Shown here piece by piece: positions 17,007 to 25,010 of a stretch of 64,000 nucleotides of DNA (its first letter is position 1; each line of letters starts with the position of its first letter). This stretch comes from Arthrobacter sp. OAP107 (GTDB lineage Bacteria; Actinomycetota; Actinomycetes; Actinomycetales; Micrococcaceae): NCBI RefSeq assembly GCF_040546765.1, contig NZ_JBEPOK010000001.1, forward strand, positions 2,480,001-2,544,000, read 5' to 3'. The translations under genes and the position numbers were made by a program. The notes below the pieces were generated by a model. The model did no database searches, was not told the origin of the DNA, and saw nothing but the letters and a program-made list of their open reading frames with translations.

Positions 17007-18011
17007 ATGATTTCAGAATCGGATCTTGAAATCGTAAATGCCCTCCAGATCAACCCCCGGGCCGAGTGGAGCCGCGTTGCGGATGCCCTGGGCCTGTCGG
17101 GCCCGACTGTGGCACGGCGATGGCACGCCCTCAGCGACCAGGGCCAGGCGTGGATCACGCCTGCTCCCGGTCAGCGCTACCTCAGCGCAGGCTGGTCGGC
17201 CTTCATCCACATCTCCTCAACACCCCGCGACAGTGAGGCACTCATCGAACGTCTGTGCTCGGAACCCGCATTCGGCACCGTCTCCCTGGTCACCGGCGCA
17301 CACGACCTCTTTGTGGACTGCTTCGCGTCCAGCCACGATGAACTGATGGACATCGTCACGGGCGCCTTTCCGGGGCTGCCCGGCATCACGCACCGCGAGG
17401 TCGTTTTCGTCACCAAGCTGTACCGGCAAGCCTCGGAATGGCGCAGCGGGACCCTCGAACCCGCACGCGCCCGGCTCGTATCCGCGGAACCCCTCCGTGA
17501 GCAGCCGGCCTTCGCGCCGGACCGGATTGATGCGGCGCTGCTGGACGAACTCACGAAGGATGGCCGCGCCAGCTGGGCAGAGCTGGGGGCCGCCTGCGGC
17601 GTCTCACCGCAGACAGCCCGACGGCGGGTAGAACGGTTCCTCGCCACGGGTTACATAGCGCTTCGGTGCGATACGTCCACCTCTGCCCAGCAGGGCCTCC
17701 GGGAAGTCACGCTCGTCCTGAACGTCCCGGCCCAACACATTGACGACGTCGGACGCTACTTCGCCGCTTTGGGCAACTGCCGGCTCAGCGCCCAAGTCCT
17801 CGGTGCGCAGAACCTGCTGGTCACCCTGTGGGTCCGCAACTACCTGGAAGTCCAGGCCTACGAACGCGAACTGTCCGAGAGGGCTCCCGGCAGCACTGTC
17901 ATCTCCCGCCAAGCTGTAGTCAGGACTTTTAAGCGCCTGGGCCACGTCCTGGATGAATCAGGATGCAGCCGCAGCGTGGTGCCACTGTCACTGTGGCGGA
18001 ACGATTCCTAA
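17007..18011 (+). CDS. Tandem-duplicated Lrp/AsnC-family regulator
   Basis: 335 residues, twice the usual 150-165. Two winged helix-turn-helix domains are present, at residues 4-50 (SDLEIVNALQINPRAEW, GLSGPTVARRW) and about 180-225 (IDAALLDELTKDGRASWAEL, GVSPQTARRR). Each is followed by a RAM-like ligand domain (GWSAFIHISS..., LREVTLVLNVP...). Such double AsnC proteins are a known actinobacterial variant that can act as an internal dimer. It probably senses an amino-acid-like effector and controls the divergent MFS-M20 pair. ATG-17007 is chosen because the first HTH begins at once; AGGA lies about 20 nt away, so the ribosome site is weak. Confidence 0.88.
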   Translation: MISESDLEIVNALQINPRAEWSRVADALGLSGPTVARRWHALSDQGQAWITPAPGQRYLSAGWSAFIHISSTPRDSEALIERLCSEPAFGTVSLVTGAHDLFVDCFASSHDELMDIVTGAFPGLPGITHREVVFVTKLYRQASEWRSGTLEPARARLVSAEPLREQPAFAPDRIDAALLDELTKDGRASWAELGAACGVSPQTARRRVERFLATGYIALRCDTSTSAQQGLREVTLVLNVPAQHIDDVGRYFAALGNCRLSAQVLGAQNLLVTLWVRNYLEVQAYERELSERAPGSTVISRQAVVRTFKRLGHVLDESGCSRSVVPLSLWRNDS

Positions 18012-18146
18012 GCAGGGCTCATACCGGCCGTGAACGCTGTCTCTACTTTTGGAGCCGTTCCCGTGTTCTGGGTGTGCGCCGTCGCATATCTGCAGGTCGG
18101 GGACTAGCATGAGGGTGCCGGCTGCCCTTCAACTTCGAGGACACTC

Positions 18147-19553
18147 ATGGAACCCCTTCTTTTTCCGGCTGCAGTGGAGCCGTGGAATGGCCACGACACC
18201 CAGCTAGTGGTGGTGGCCGCCATAGGCATCGCACTGATCGTGGTCCTGATCGTTAAGATCAAGCTCCACCCGTTCCTCTCGCTCGTCCTCGGTTCTGCGT
18301 TTGTTGGCCTGGCGTCAGGCGTTGAGTTCGGCAAGGTCATCAGCAACTTTGAGGACGGCGTTGGAGCCACACTCAAAGAGGTCGGTCTGCTGATCGCGCT
18401 GGGTGCCATGCTGGGGAAATTACTGGCTGATTCCGGCGGTGCCAACCGCGTAGTGGATACCCTGCTCGGCAAGGTCTCTCCGAGACTGCTCCCCTGGGCC
18501 ATGGCGCTCGTCGCCGTGATCATCGGCCTGCCGATGTTCTTCGAAATCGGCCTCGTGCTGCTGCTGCCGGTCATCGTCCTGGTCGCCCTGCGCTCCGGCG
18601 GGAGGCTCATGCGGGTGGCGATTCCAGCCCTCGCCGGCCTGTCTGTCCTGCACGGGCTGGTCCCGCCGCATCCGGGTCCGCTTGTCGCCATCGCCAGCCT
18701 GAACGCGCCGCTCGGCATCACCCTGGCGCTCGGTCTGCTGGTGGCCGTTCCGACCGTCATCATTTGTGGGCCGCTGTTTTCCACTCTGGCCGCCCGCTGG
18801 GTGCCGGTGGACGCACCCAAGCTTGCGGGCGGCGTCGACACCGAGCACACCCAGGCGGATCCCGATGCAAAGCGCCAACCCACCTTCCTCATCACGCTGC
18901 TGACCATCGTCTTCCCGGTCGTGCTGATGCTCCTCAAGGCCATCGTCGACATCGTTGATCCGGACGCCAAGAACCCGAGCGGCGTCCGCGTGTTCTTCGA
19001 CTTCATCGGCGAACCGCTGGTGGCCATGACATTGGCAGTACTGCTGGCCATAGTGACGTTCGGCTACGCGGTCGGTTTCGGCGGCGGAAAAATCGGCAGC
19101 AAGGTCGGCGCTTCAGTAGGCCCCATCGCGGCAGTGATCCTTATCGTCGGTGCCGGCGGAGGATTCAAGCAGACCCTCATCGGCGCGGGCGTGGGCGATG
19201 CCGTAGCCAAGTGGGCCACGGGTGCCAACATCTCCGTGCTTGTGCTGGGCTACTTGATCGCCGTCGCGATACGATTGGCCACCGGCTCCGCTACGGTGGC
19301 CACGGTGACCGCGGCCGGCATCGTGGCACCCCTCGCAAGTTCCCTGTCCCCAGGCCACGCAGGTCTGCTGGTCCTCGCCGTAGGCGCCGGTTCGCTCTTC
19401 CTTTCGCATGTGAACGATGCAGGCTTCTGGTTGGTCAAAGAACTGTTCGGCCTGACGGTTGGGGAAACGTTCAAAACCTGGTCCGTCATGGAGACGCTCA
19501 TCTCCGTCGTCGGCTTCGGGCTGGTCCTGATCCTGTCCCTGGTGATCTTATGA
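18147..19553 (+). CDS. gntP: GntP-family gluconate:H+ symporter
   Basis: 468-residue membrane protein with about 12-14 hydrophobic segments. GntP-family signatures include GLPMFFEIGLVLLLPVI and the conserved LVPPHPGPLVAI loop; the C-terminal HVNDAGFWLVKE is also highly characteristic. It imports gluconate or a related sugar acid. ATG-18147 follows GAGGACACTC. It overlaps gntK by 4 nt, so uptake and phosphorylation are co-translated. Confidence 0.93.
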   Translation: MEPLLFPAAVEPWNGHDTQLVVVAAIGIALIVVLIVKIKLHPFLSLVLGSAFVGLASGVEFGKVISNFEDGVGATLKEVGLLIALGAMLGKLLADSGGANRVVDTLLGKVSPRLLPWAMALVAVIIGLPMFFEIGLVLLLPVIVLVALRSGGRLMRVAIPALAGLSVLHGLVPPHPGPLVAIASLNAPLGITLALGLLVAVPTVIICGPLFSTLAARWVPVDAPKLAGGVDTEHTQADPDAKRQPTFLITLLTIVFPVVLMLLKAIVDIVDPDAKNPSGVRVFFDFIGEPLVAMTLAVLLAIVTFGYAVGFGGGKIGSKVGASVGPIAAVILIVGAGGGFKQTLIGAGVGDAVAKWATGANISVLVLGYLIAVAIRLATGSATVATVTAAGIVAPLASSLSPGHAGLLVLAVGAGSLFLSHVNDAGFWLVKELFGLTVGETFKTWSVMETLISVVGFGLVLILSLVIL

Positions 19554-20209
19554 CCCAGCCGGGAGCAGCACCGGTCCCCGCGTCGGTCCAACAACCCGTC
19601 CTCGTGATCATGGGCGTGTCCGGATCCGGGAAATCCACGGTCGCGGGCATACTTGCCGGCCAGTTGGGCTGGGACCTCGAAGAGGGAGACGACCTGCACC
19701 CGGCGGAAAACGTCGCGAAAATGGCCTCAGGCGTTCCGCTGACGGACGAGGACCGGTGGCCCTGGCTCGATACCATCGCATCCTGGATCATCGAGCACAC
19801 CATGGCCGGGATACCGGGCATCATCACGTGCTCTGCGCTCAAGAGGATCTACCGGGACCGCCTCCGCGAAAAAAACGTCGTTTTCGTTCACCTGTCCGGC
19901 TCCAGGGAACAGATCGCCCGCCGCCTCACGGCGCGCATGGACCACTACATGCCAGCCACGCTCCTGGATTCACAGATCGCGACGCTGGAGCCGCCCGGAC
20001 CAGATGAGAACACCATTGTCGTGGACGTTGGCCGGACCCCTGCGGAGGAAGCCGCCGAGGTGGTCCGACGACTCGGCCTCTCCCCCGCATCAGGCTCCAC
20101 GACCCTGGGCCATCCCCACCCGGGGAGCTCCTCAGCCGGGACCGCAGGCGATGAGGACGCTGATTCGCCCGATCGTCAGGGGAATCCAGATGCCCTTCCG
20201 GACCCGTGA
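19550..20209 (+). CDS. gntK: Gluconokinase with an extra low-complexity tail
   Basis: Phosphorylates gluconate to 6-phosphogluconate for the pentose-phosphate pathway. 219 residues; P-loop GVSGSGKST at 22-30, then EGDDLHP, DRWPWLD and CSALKRIYRDRLR, all gluconokinase hallmarks. Family members are usually about 165-180 residues. Here the final ~40 (after RRLGLSP) are rich in Gly, Ser, Pro and Asp and resemble no domain. ATG-19550 overlaps the gntP stop. No gluconate-specific GntR gene adjoins, so regulation must be elsewhere. Confidence 0.93.
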   Translation: MTQPGAAPVPASVQQPVLVIMGVSGSGKSTVAGILAGQLGWDLEEGDDLHPAENVAKMASGVPLTDEDRWPWLDTIASWIIEHTMAGIPGIITCSALKRIYRDRLREKNVVFVHLSGSREQIARRLTARMDHYMPATLLDSQIATLEPPGPDENTIVVDVGRTPAEEAAEVVRRLGLSPASGSTTLGHPHPGSSSAGTAGDEDADSPDRQGNPDALPDP

Positions 20210-20279
20210 CGGCGGGGTGGGCGGGGCGCTGGAGCAGTAGCCCGGGCAGCAGCGGTGCCCCAGCCCTCGCAGCTTTCAG

Positions 20280-20555
20280 TTACCGCTGGATGCTGACGAC
20301 AAGGTCCAAGTGGATGTCCTTGTCGGCGACGAGGCGGTCCTGGAGGTAACGGGCAAGACTCGCGTCGGTGGCGGTGTGATCGCTTTGCGGAACCGCTCCA
20401 CGGAGAAATGCCTTGGTGTTGGTTGACTTAACCATGTCCAACGGCGCCCAGCCACGGTGGCTGGAGGTGAGGCGTTCCAAGTCGGTGCGGAAGGAGCGCG
20501 CATGCTCGTCGCGCACTGTGGCGCACATGGTGAACGGGATAAAAGCAGTAGGCAA
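20280..20555 (-). CDS. Small conserved-looking protein, paralogue of the protein at 27822
   Basis: 91 residues with no recognised domain. It shares a pattern with the 98-residue protein at 27822: an N-terminal strand (FIPFTMCATV), SFRTDLERL, then a shared core TKAFLRGAVP...HTATDASLARYLQDRLV and a Leu/Asp-rich end (DLDL-like: IHLDLVVSI). This supports it as a real gene. The region upstream on the minus strand includes AAAGGACC about 7 nt before ATG. The function is unknown. Confidence 0.6.
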   Translation of the reverse strand: MPTAFIPFTMCATVRDEHARSFRTDLERLTSSHRGWAPLDMVKSTNTKAFLRGAVPQSDHTATDASLARYLQDRLVADKDIHLDLVVSIQR

Positions 20556-20833
20556 AGTGGTCCTTTCGCGGGGCAGCCGATGGTCGGAGCCCGATTAGAA
20601 CAAGGCCCTTGGGGCCGGCGTTATTCCTATGACGGAAGATACGAGTCCAACGTCACGGCGCGGATTCACGATCCGTGCAGGACCTTCCCGCTCGCGACCT
20701 GAAGACGATTTGGACCGGAAACCGAAAATCCACCGGTCCATTTGGATCGCGTCACATATTTTCGGTGGAGTTCGCTCGCTACCATGAGGTGACCGGACAG
20801 AGCCGTCCGGGCGGATCGACGCAGAAGGAAACC

Positions 20834-22432
20834 ATGACCGCGGTTACTGTGGACGATATCCTTTCGGACTTCCCCTTGGGTTTCGCCACCCTCATCATGC
20901 GCCCCGCCCCCGAGCGTTCGGCGGTCGAAAGGTTCCTGATCGTCGATGCCGATGATGAAACGTCCGACGCCGGCGCAGCCTTTGTCCTGCTGATCGGCGT
21001 CCGTGGCCGCTCAGCTTTGCCGGCGCTGCGCCGGCTTCTGAAGAACCCGCCGCCGGTTGTTGCGGTCAAGGGAAACCGCGAAGAGCTGACTGACGCCGAG
21101 GAACTGCTGGGCGCCGCCGGCACGGGACTGCTGCTGGTGGACCCCGCTGCCGATTGGGACCGACTCCTGTCGATCGCCAAGGACCGGATCCAGCCGCGCA
21201 GTTACCAGAGTGAAGTGCTGACCCTGCTGGAAGAAGACCTGTTTGCCATCGCCCAGACCACCGCACGCCTGACCTCGAGCCATGTGGTTATAGAGGATGC
21301 TGCCAACAAGGTCCTGGCCTACTCCACGGTCTCGAACGACATCGACGAACTGCGGAAGGCGTCCATCCTGGCCCGGCGCGGCCCGCGGAAGTACGAACTG
21401 CTGCTCAAGGACCTCGGTGCCTACCGCGAACTGCACAGAACCCGGCTCCCCGTGCGTGTGCCGGCCAGGCCGCAGGACGGGCTGAGGGAGCGCGTGGCCA
21501 TCACGCTGTTTGCCGGTGACCGGATCATGGGCTATATCTGGCTCCAGGAAACCGGGGATGGTTTCACCGCCGATGTTGACTACGTGCTCACCGGATCCGC
21601 TGCCCGGGCCTCCGCCGAGCTCATCCGTTACCGCAATCAGCAGTCCGTGCATATGCGCGAGGACCGCATTGCCCGGATTCTGTCCGGTTCGGCGGAGGCC
21701 GCCGCCAGTGCCCGCAGCGGGAAGATCCCCGCGGAGCGGCCCGCGGCATTGATCCTGATAGGAATGTCCCCAACCGACTCCCAGGCTGATGATGCCGCGC
21801 TGAAGCATGGCGAGCTCGCCAGCCTGGCCTCCATCCACGCCGCGGCTTACAAGGCGTCAGCGGTCGTCGGTCAGTTCAAGGGCGTCACCGCCGTCGTTAT
21901 CCCGGGCCTGCAGTCAGCCGCCGCGGAACCCGGTCTGCGCAGCATGGCCGAATCCATCGTCCGCGACGCGGACAAGCACCTGGGCATCAGCCCCTTCGCC
22001 GCTGTGAGCCCGGTGGCTCCTGACCTGCTGACCCTGCATTCCCTTACCCCGATCACCGAGGCGCTGCTGGACTGTGTTGGGACATCAGGTGAAAGGTCCG
22101 TAGCCACCGTGGCGGATTTCGAGGGCGAAATCCTCTTCCGTGACGCCGTTCGGAGCTTCCTGACGTCACCGTTCCGTCACAGCAGTCTGTCCGCCCTTTT
22201 GCGGGACGACGCCGAGCTCGCCGAAACCCTGCGGGTGTACTTCGACGTCTCGCTTGACGTTGCCGAATGCGCCAAGCGCATGGCGCTGCACAAAAACACC
22301 GTCTACTACCGGATCAGCAAGGCGGCCCGTGTCACTGGGCTGGATTTCGGCAAGCCCCGTGATGCGCTGGTCGCCATCCTGCATATCCAGGCATTGGGCG
22401 CTACCAATAACGAACGTCAAGGCAGGAAATGA
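20834..22432 (+). CDS. PucR-family transcriptional regulator
   Basis: 532 residues: an N-terminal PucR ligand domain (about 1-130), a central GGDEF-like region and the C-terminal helix-turn-helix (about 475-525: VSLDVAECAKRMALHKNTVY, YRISKAARVTGL). PucR regulators respond to small metabolites such as purine or amino-acid catabolites. ATG-20834 follows GAAGGAA; an in-frame ATG at 20675 lacks support. The stop overlaps the glutaminase ATG (ATGA), so it is co-translated with glsA and probably controls this glutamine-linked operon. Confidence 0.9.
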   Translation: MTAVTVDDILSDFPLGFATLIMRPAPERSAVERFLIVDADDETSDAGAAFVLLIGVRGRSALPALRRLLKNPPPVVAVKGNREELTDAEELLGAAGTGLLLVDPAADWDRLLSIAKDRIQPRSYQSEVLTLLEEDLFAIAQTTARLTSSHVVIEDAANKVLAYSTVSNDIDELRKASILARRGPRKYELLLKDLGAYRELHRTRLPVRVPARPQDGLRERVAITLFAGDRIMGYIWLQETGDGFTADVDYVLTGSAARASAELIRYRNQQSVHMREDRIARILSGSAEAAASARSGKIPAERPAALILIGMSPTDSQADDAALKHGELASLASIHAAAYKASAVVGQFKGVTAVVIPGLQSAAAEPGLRSMAESIVRDADKHLGISPFAAVSPVAPDLLTLHSLTPITEALLDCVGTSGERSVATVADFEGEILFRDAVRSFLTSPFRHSSLSALLRDDAELAETLRVYFDVSLDVAECAKRMALHKNTVYYRISKAARVTGLDFGKPRDALVAILHIQALGATNNERQGRK

Positions 22433-23361
22433 CTACAACACTCGATGCCCCGCCTCTGGACCCGCTACTCGATGACATCGTCCGCACCCACAGGCCTCAG
22501 CGGGAATCCGGAACGGTCCCGACTCACATCCCGTCCCTAGCGGCAGTCCCCTTCAACAGGTTCGGGATAGCAGTGGCTACCGTGTCCGGGGAGGTCTTTA
22601 CTTCAGGGGACGCGTACGTTCCATTCTCAATCCAGAGCATTTCCAAGGTGTTCACCCTGGCCATGGCCCTGCAGCGGGAGGGTCCTGTCTCGGTGTGGTC
22701 CAGGGTCTTACGCGAACCGTCCGGCACCGCCTTCAATTCGCTGGTCCAGCTGGAGGTGGAGCACGGCATCCCGAGGAACCCATTCATTAATGCCGGCGCC
22801 CTGGTAGTCACCGACCACCTGATGAAGGAAACTCAAGACGCCGCCTCTGCGCTCCTGCGCTTCCTCACTGAAGAGGCCGGTGGCCCTGGGCCGTTCATTG
22901 ACGAAGCAGCGGCACTGACCGAGCTTTCCAACAGCAGCCGCAACCTCGCCCTGGCCCACTTCCTCAAAGACTTCGGCAATCTTCGACAGTCCGCTGAGTC
23001 TGTGGTGGAAAACTACGTGCGCCAGTGTTCCATCATGATGACCTGCGAGGAAGTGGCCAAGGCCGCTCTGTTCCTCGCACGGGGCGGTATCGGAGCCTCC
23101 GGCACGGTGCTGTCCCGGAGTGAAGCGAAACGCATCGGTTCCATCATGCTGACCTGCGGTATGTACGACGCCGCCGGTGAATTCGCGTACCGGGTAGGAC
23201 TGCCCGGAAAAAGCGGTGTGGGCGGCGGGATCGTGGTTATCGTCCCCGGCCACTGCGCCATCTGCGTCTGGAGCCCCCGCCTGGATGCCAAAGGCAACTC
23301 CCTGGCCGGCAGTGCGGCCCTCGCCGACCTGTCCGACCGCACCGGCTGGTCCGTTTTCTGA
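22429..23361 (+). CDS. glsA: Glutaminase
   Basis: 310 residues, the normal size of serine-dependent bacterial glutaminases that hydrolyse glutamine to glutamate and ammonia. The catalytic Ser-x-x-Lys is SISK (Ser70, Lys73) in FSIQSISKVF; NPFINAGALV, the Asn-Tyr region (VVENYVRQCSI) and PGKSGVGGGI are all family signatures. It is translationally coupled to the PucR gene and followed after 82 bp by an amino-acid permease, suggesting import of glutamine or asparagine for use as nitrogen source. Confidence 0.94.
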   Translation: MTTTLDAPPLDPLLDDIVRTHRPQRESGTVPTHIPSLAAVPFNRFGIAVATVSGEVFTSGDAYVPFSIQSISKVFTLAMALQREGPVSVWSRVLREPSGTAFNSLVQLEVEHGIPRNPFINAGALVVTDHLMKETQDAASALLRFLTEEAGGPGPFIDEAAALTELSNSSRNLALAHFLKDFGNLRQSAESVVENYVRQCSIMMTCEEVAKAALFLARGGIGASGTVLSRSEAKRIGSIMLTCGMYDAAGEFAYRVGLPGKSGVGGGIVVIVPGHCAICVWSPRLDAKGNSLAGSAALADLSDRTGWSVF

Positions 23362-23443
23362 CCTGCAGCCCGTCCCGGATACCCCCGGACCGGTTCCTTC
23401 CCCTCTCACCCCAGCCAGATCTTTCCCAATAGAAAGGAACACC

Positions 23444-24961
23444 ATGCCTCACAACAGCCCCAATGATGCGGTTGCTTTGCGCCAGGCGATCCCGCAGCAG
23501 GCACATGCTTCGGAAGCGGCGTTGCATGCCGAGGACAAGGGCTACCACAAGAGCCTTAAGCCGCGGCAGATCCAGATGATCGCCATCGGCGGCGCGATCG
23601 GCACCGGCCTGTTCCTCGGCGCCGGCGGCCGGCTCAACGCCGCCGGCCCGTCCCTGGTCATCGCCTACGCCGTCTGCGGCTTCTTCGCCTTCCTGATCCT
23701 GCGCGCCCTCGGCGAACTGGTGCTGCACCGGCCCTCCTCGGGCTCGTTCGTCTCCTACGCCCGCGAATTCTTCGGCGAAAAGGCAGCCTTCGTCTCCGGC
23801 TGGTTCTACTGGATCAACTGGGCCACCACCACCATCGTGGACATCACCGCCGCCGCCCTCTACATGAACTTCTTCGGCAACTACGTCCCCTGGATGGCCG
23901 ACGTCCCCCAGTGGGTCTGGGCACTGACCGCCCTCATCGTCGTCCTCGGCCTGAACCTCGTCTCCGTCAAGGTCTTCGGCGAAATGGAATTCTGGTTCGC
24001 CATCATCAAAGTCGCAGCCCTCGTCGCGTTCCTGCTCATCGGCACCTACTTCGTCATCTTCGGCACCCCCGTCCCCGGCCAGGAGGTCGGCTTCAGCCTC
24101 CTCACCGACAACGGCGGCATCTTCCCCAACGGCCTGCTGCCCATGATCATCCTCATGCAGGGCGTCCTGTTCGCCTACGCCTCCATCGAACTCGTCGGCA
24201 CCGCCGCCGGCGAAACCGAAAACCCCGAAAAAATCATGCCCAAGGCCATCAACTCCGTGGTCTTCCGGATCGCCGTGTTCTACGTCGGCTCCGTCATCCT
24301 GCTCGCCCTGCTCCTGCCCTTCACCTCCTACCAAAAAGGCGTCAGCCCCTTCGTGACGTTCTTCGGCTCCATCGGCATCCAGGGCGTGGACGTCATCATG
24401 AACCTCGTCGTCCTCACCGCCGCCCTGTCCTCCCTGAACGCCGGCCTCTACTCCACCGGCCGGATCCTGCGCTCCATGTCCGTGGCCGGCTCCGCCCCCA
24501 AATTCGCCCAGCGCATGAACAAGGCCGGCGTCCCCTACGGCGGCATCGCCATCACCGCCGGCGTCTCCCTGCTCGGCGTCCCGCTGAACTACCTCGTCCC
24601 CTCCCAGGCCTTCGAGATCGTCCTGAACATCGCCTCCGTCGGCATCATCGTCACCTGGGCCACCATCGTCCTCTGCCAGATCCAACTCAAACGCTGGGCA
24701 GACAAAGGCTGGCTCAAACGCCCCTCCTTCCGGATGTTCGGCGCCCCCTACACCGGCTACCTCTCCCTGCTCTTCCTCATCGGCGTGCTCGTCATGGTCT
24801 TCATCGACTCACCCCTGACCCTCGTAGTCACACTCATCGCCATCGCCCTCATGGTCGCCGGCTGGTACGCCTGCCGCAAACGCATCCACGAAATCGCCGA
24901 AGCCCGCGAAGGCTTCACCGGCATGTCCCCCGTCATCGCCAACCCGATACCCATCAAATAA
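23444..24961 (+). CDS. APC-family amino-acid permease (asparagine/GABA permease type)
   Basis: 505 residues with 12 predicted membrane segments. IGGAIGTGLFLGAGG (TM1) and the cytoplasmic loop GETENPEKIMPKAINSVVFR are the amino-acid/proton symporter signatures; the overall pattern is like AnsP/GabP/ProY. ATG-23444 follows AGAAAGGAAC. From about 23,800 on, nearly every codon ends in C, unlike the gene's first 100 codons; this creates long false antisense frames. Its place after glsA suggests glutamine, glutamate or asparagine transport. Confidence 0.9.
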   Translation: MPHNSPNDAVALRQAIPQQAHASEAALHAEDKGYHKSLKPRQIQMIAIGGAIGTGLFLGAGGRLNAAGPSLVIAYAVCGFFAFLILRALGELVLHRPSSGSFVSYAREFFGEKAAFVSGWFYWINWATTTIVDITAAALYMNFFGNYVPWMADVPQWVWALTALIVVLGLNLVSVKVFGEMEFWFAIIKVAALVAFLLIGTYFVIFGTPVPGQEVGFSLLTDNGGIFPNGLLPMIILMQGVLFAYASIELVGTAAGETENPEKIMPKAINSVVFRIAVFYVGSVILLALLLPFTSYQKGVSPFVTFFGSIGIQGVDVIMNLVVLTAALSSLNAGLYSTGRILRSMSVAGSAPKFAQRMNKAGVPYGGIAITAGVSLLGVPLNYLVPSQAFEIVLNIASVGIIVTWATIVLCQIQLKRWADKGWLKRPSFRMFGAPYTGYLSLLFLIGVLVMVFIDSPLTLVVTLIAIALMVAGWYACRKRIHEIAEAREGFTGMSPVIANPIPIK

Positions 24962-25010
24962 GACCTGCATCACCACAAAACCCAGCCCGCCAGCAAGACA
25001 AAGAAAGCAC

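Noticed and set aside
23237..24685. 482-codon acidic minus-strand frame opposite the amino-acid permease
   Set aside because: The permease uses almost only C-ending codons there, which leaves an antisense frame free of stops. The translation is a monotonous Asp/Glu/Gly/Val string with no motif.
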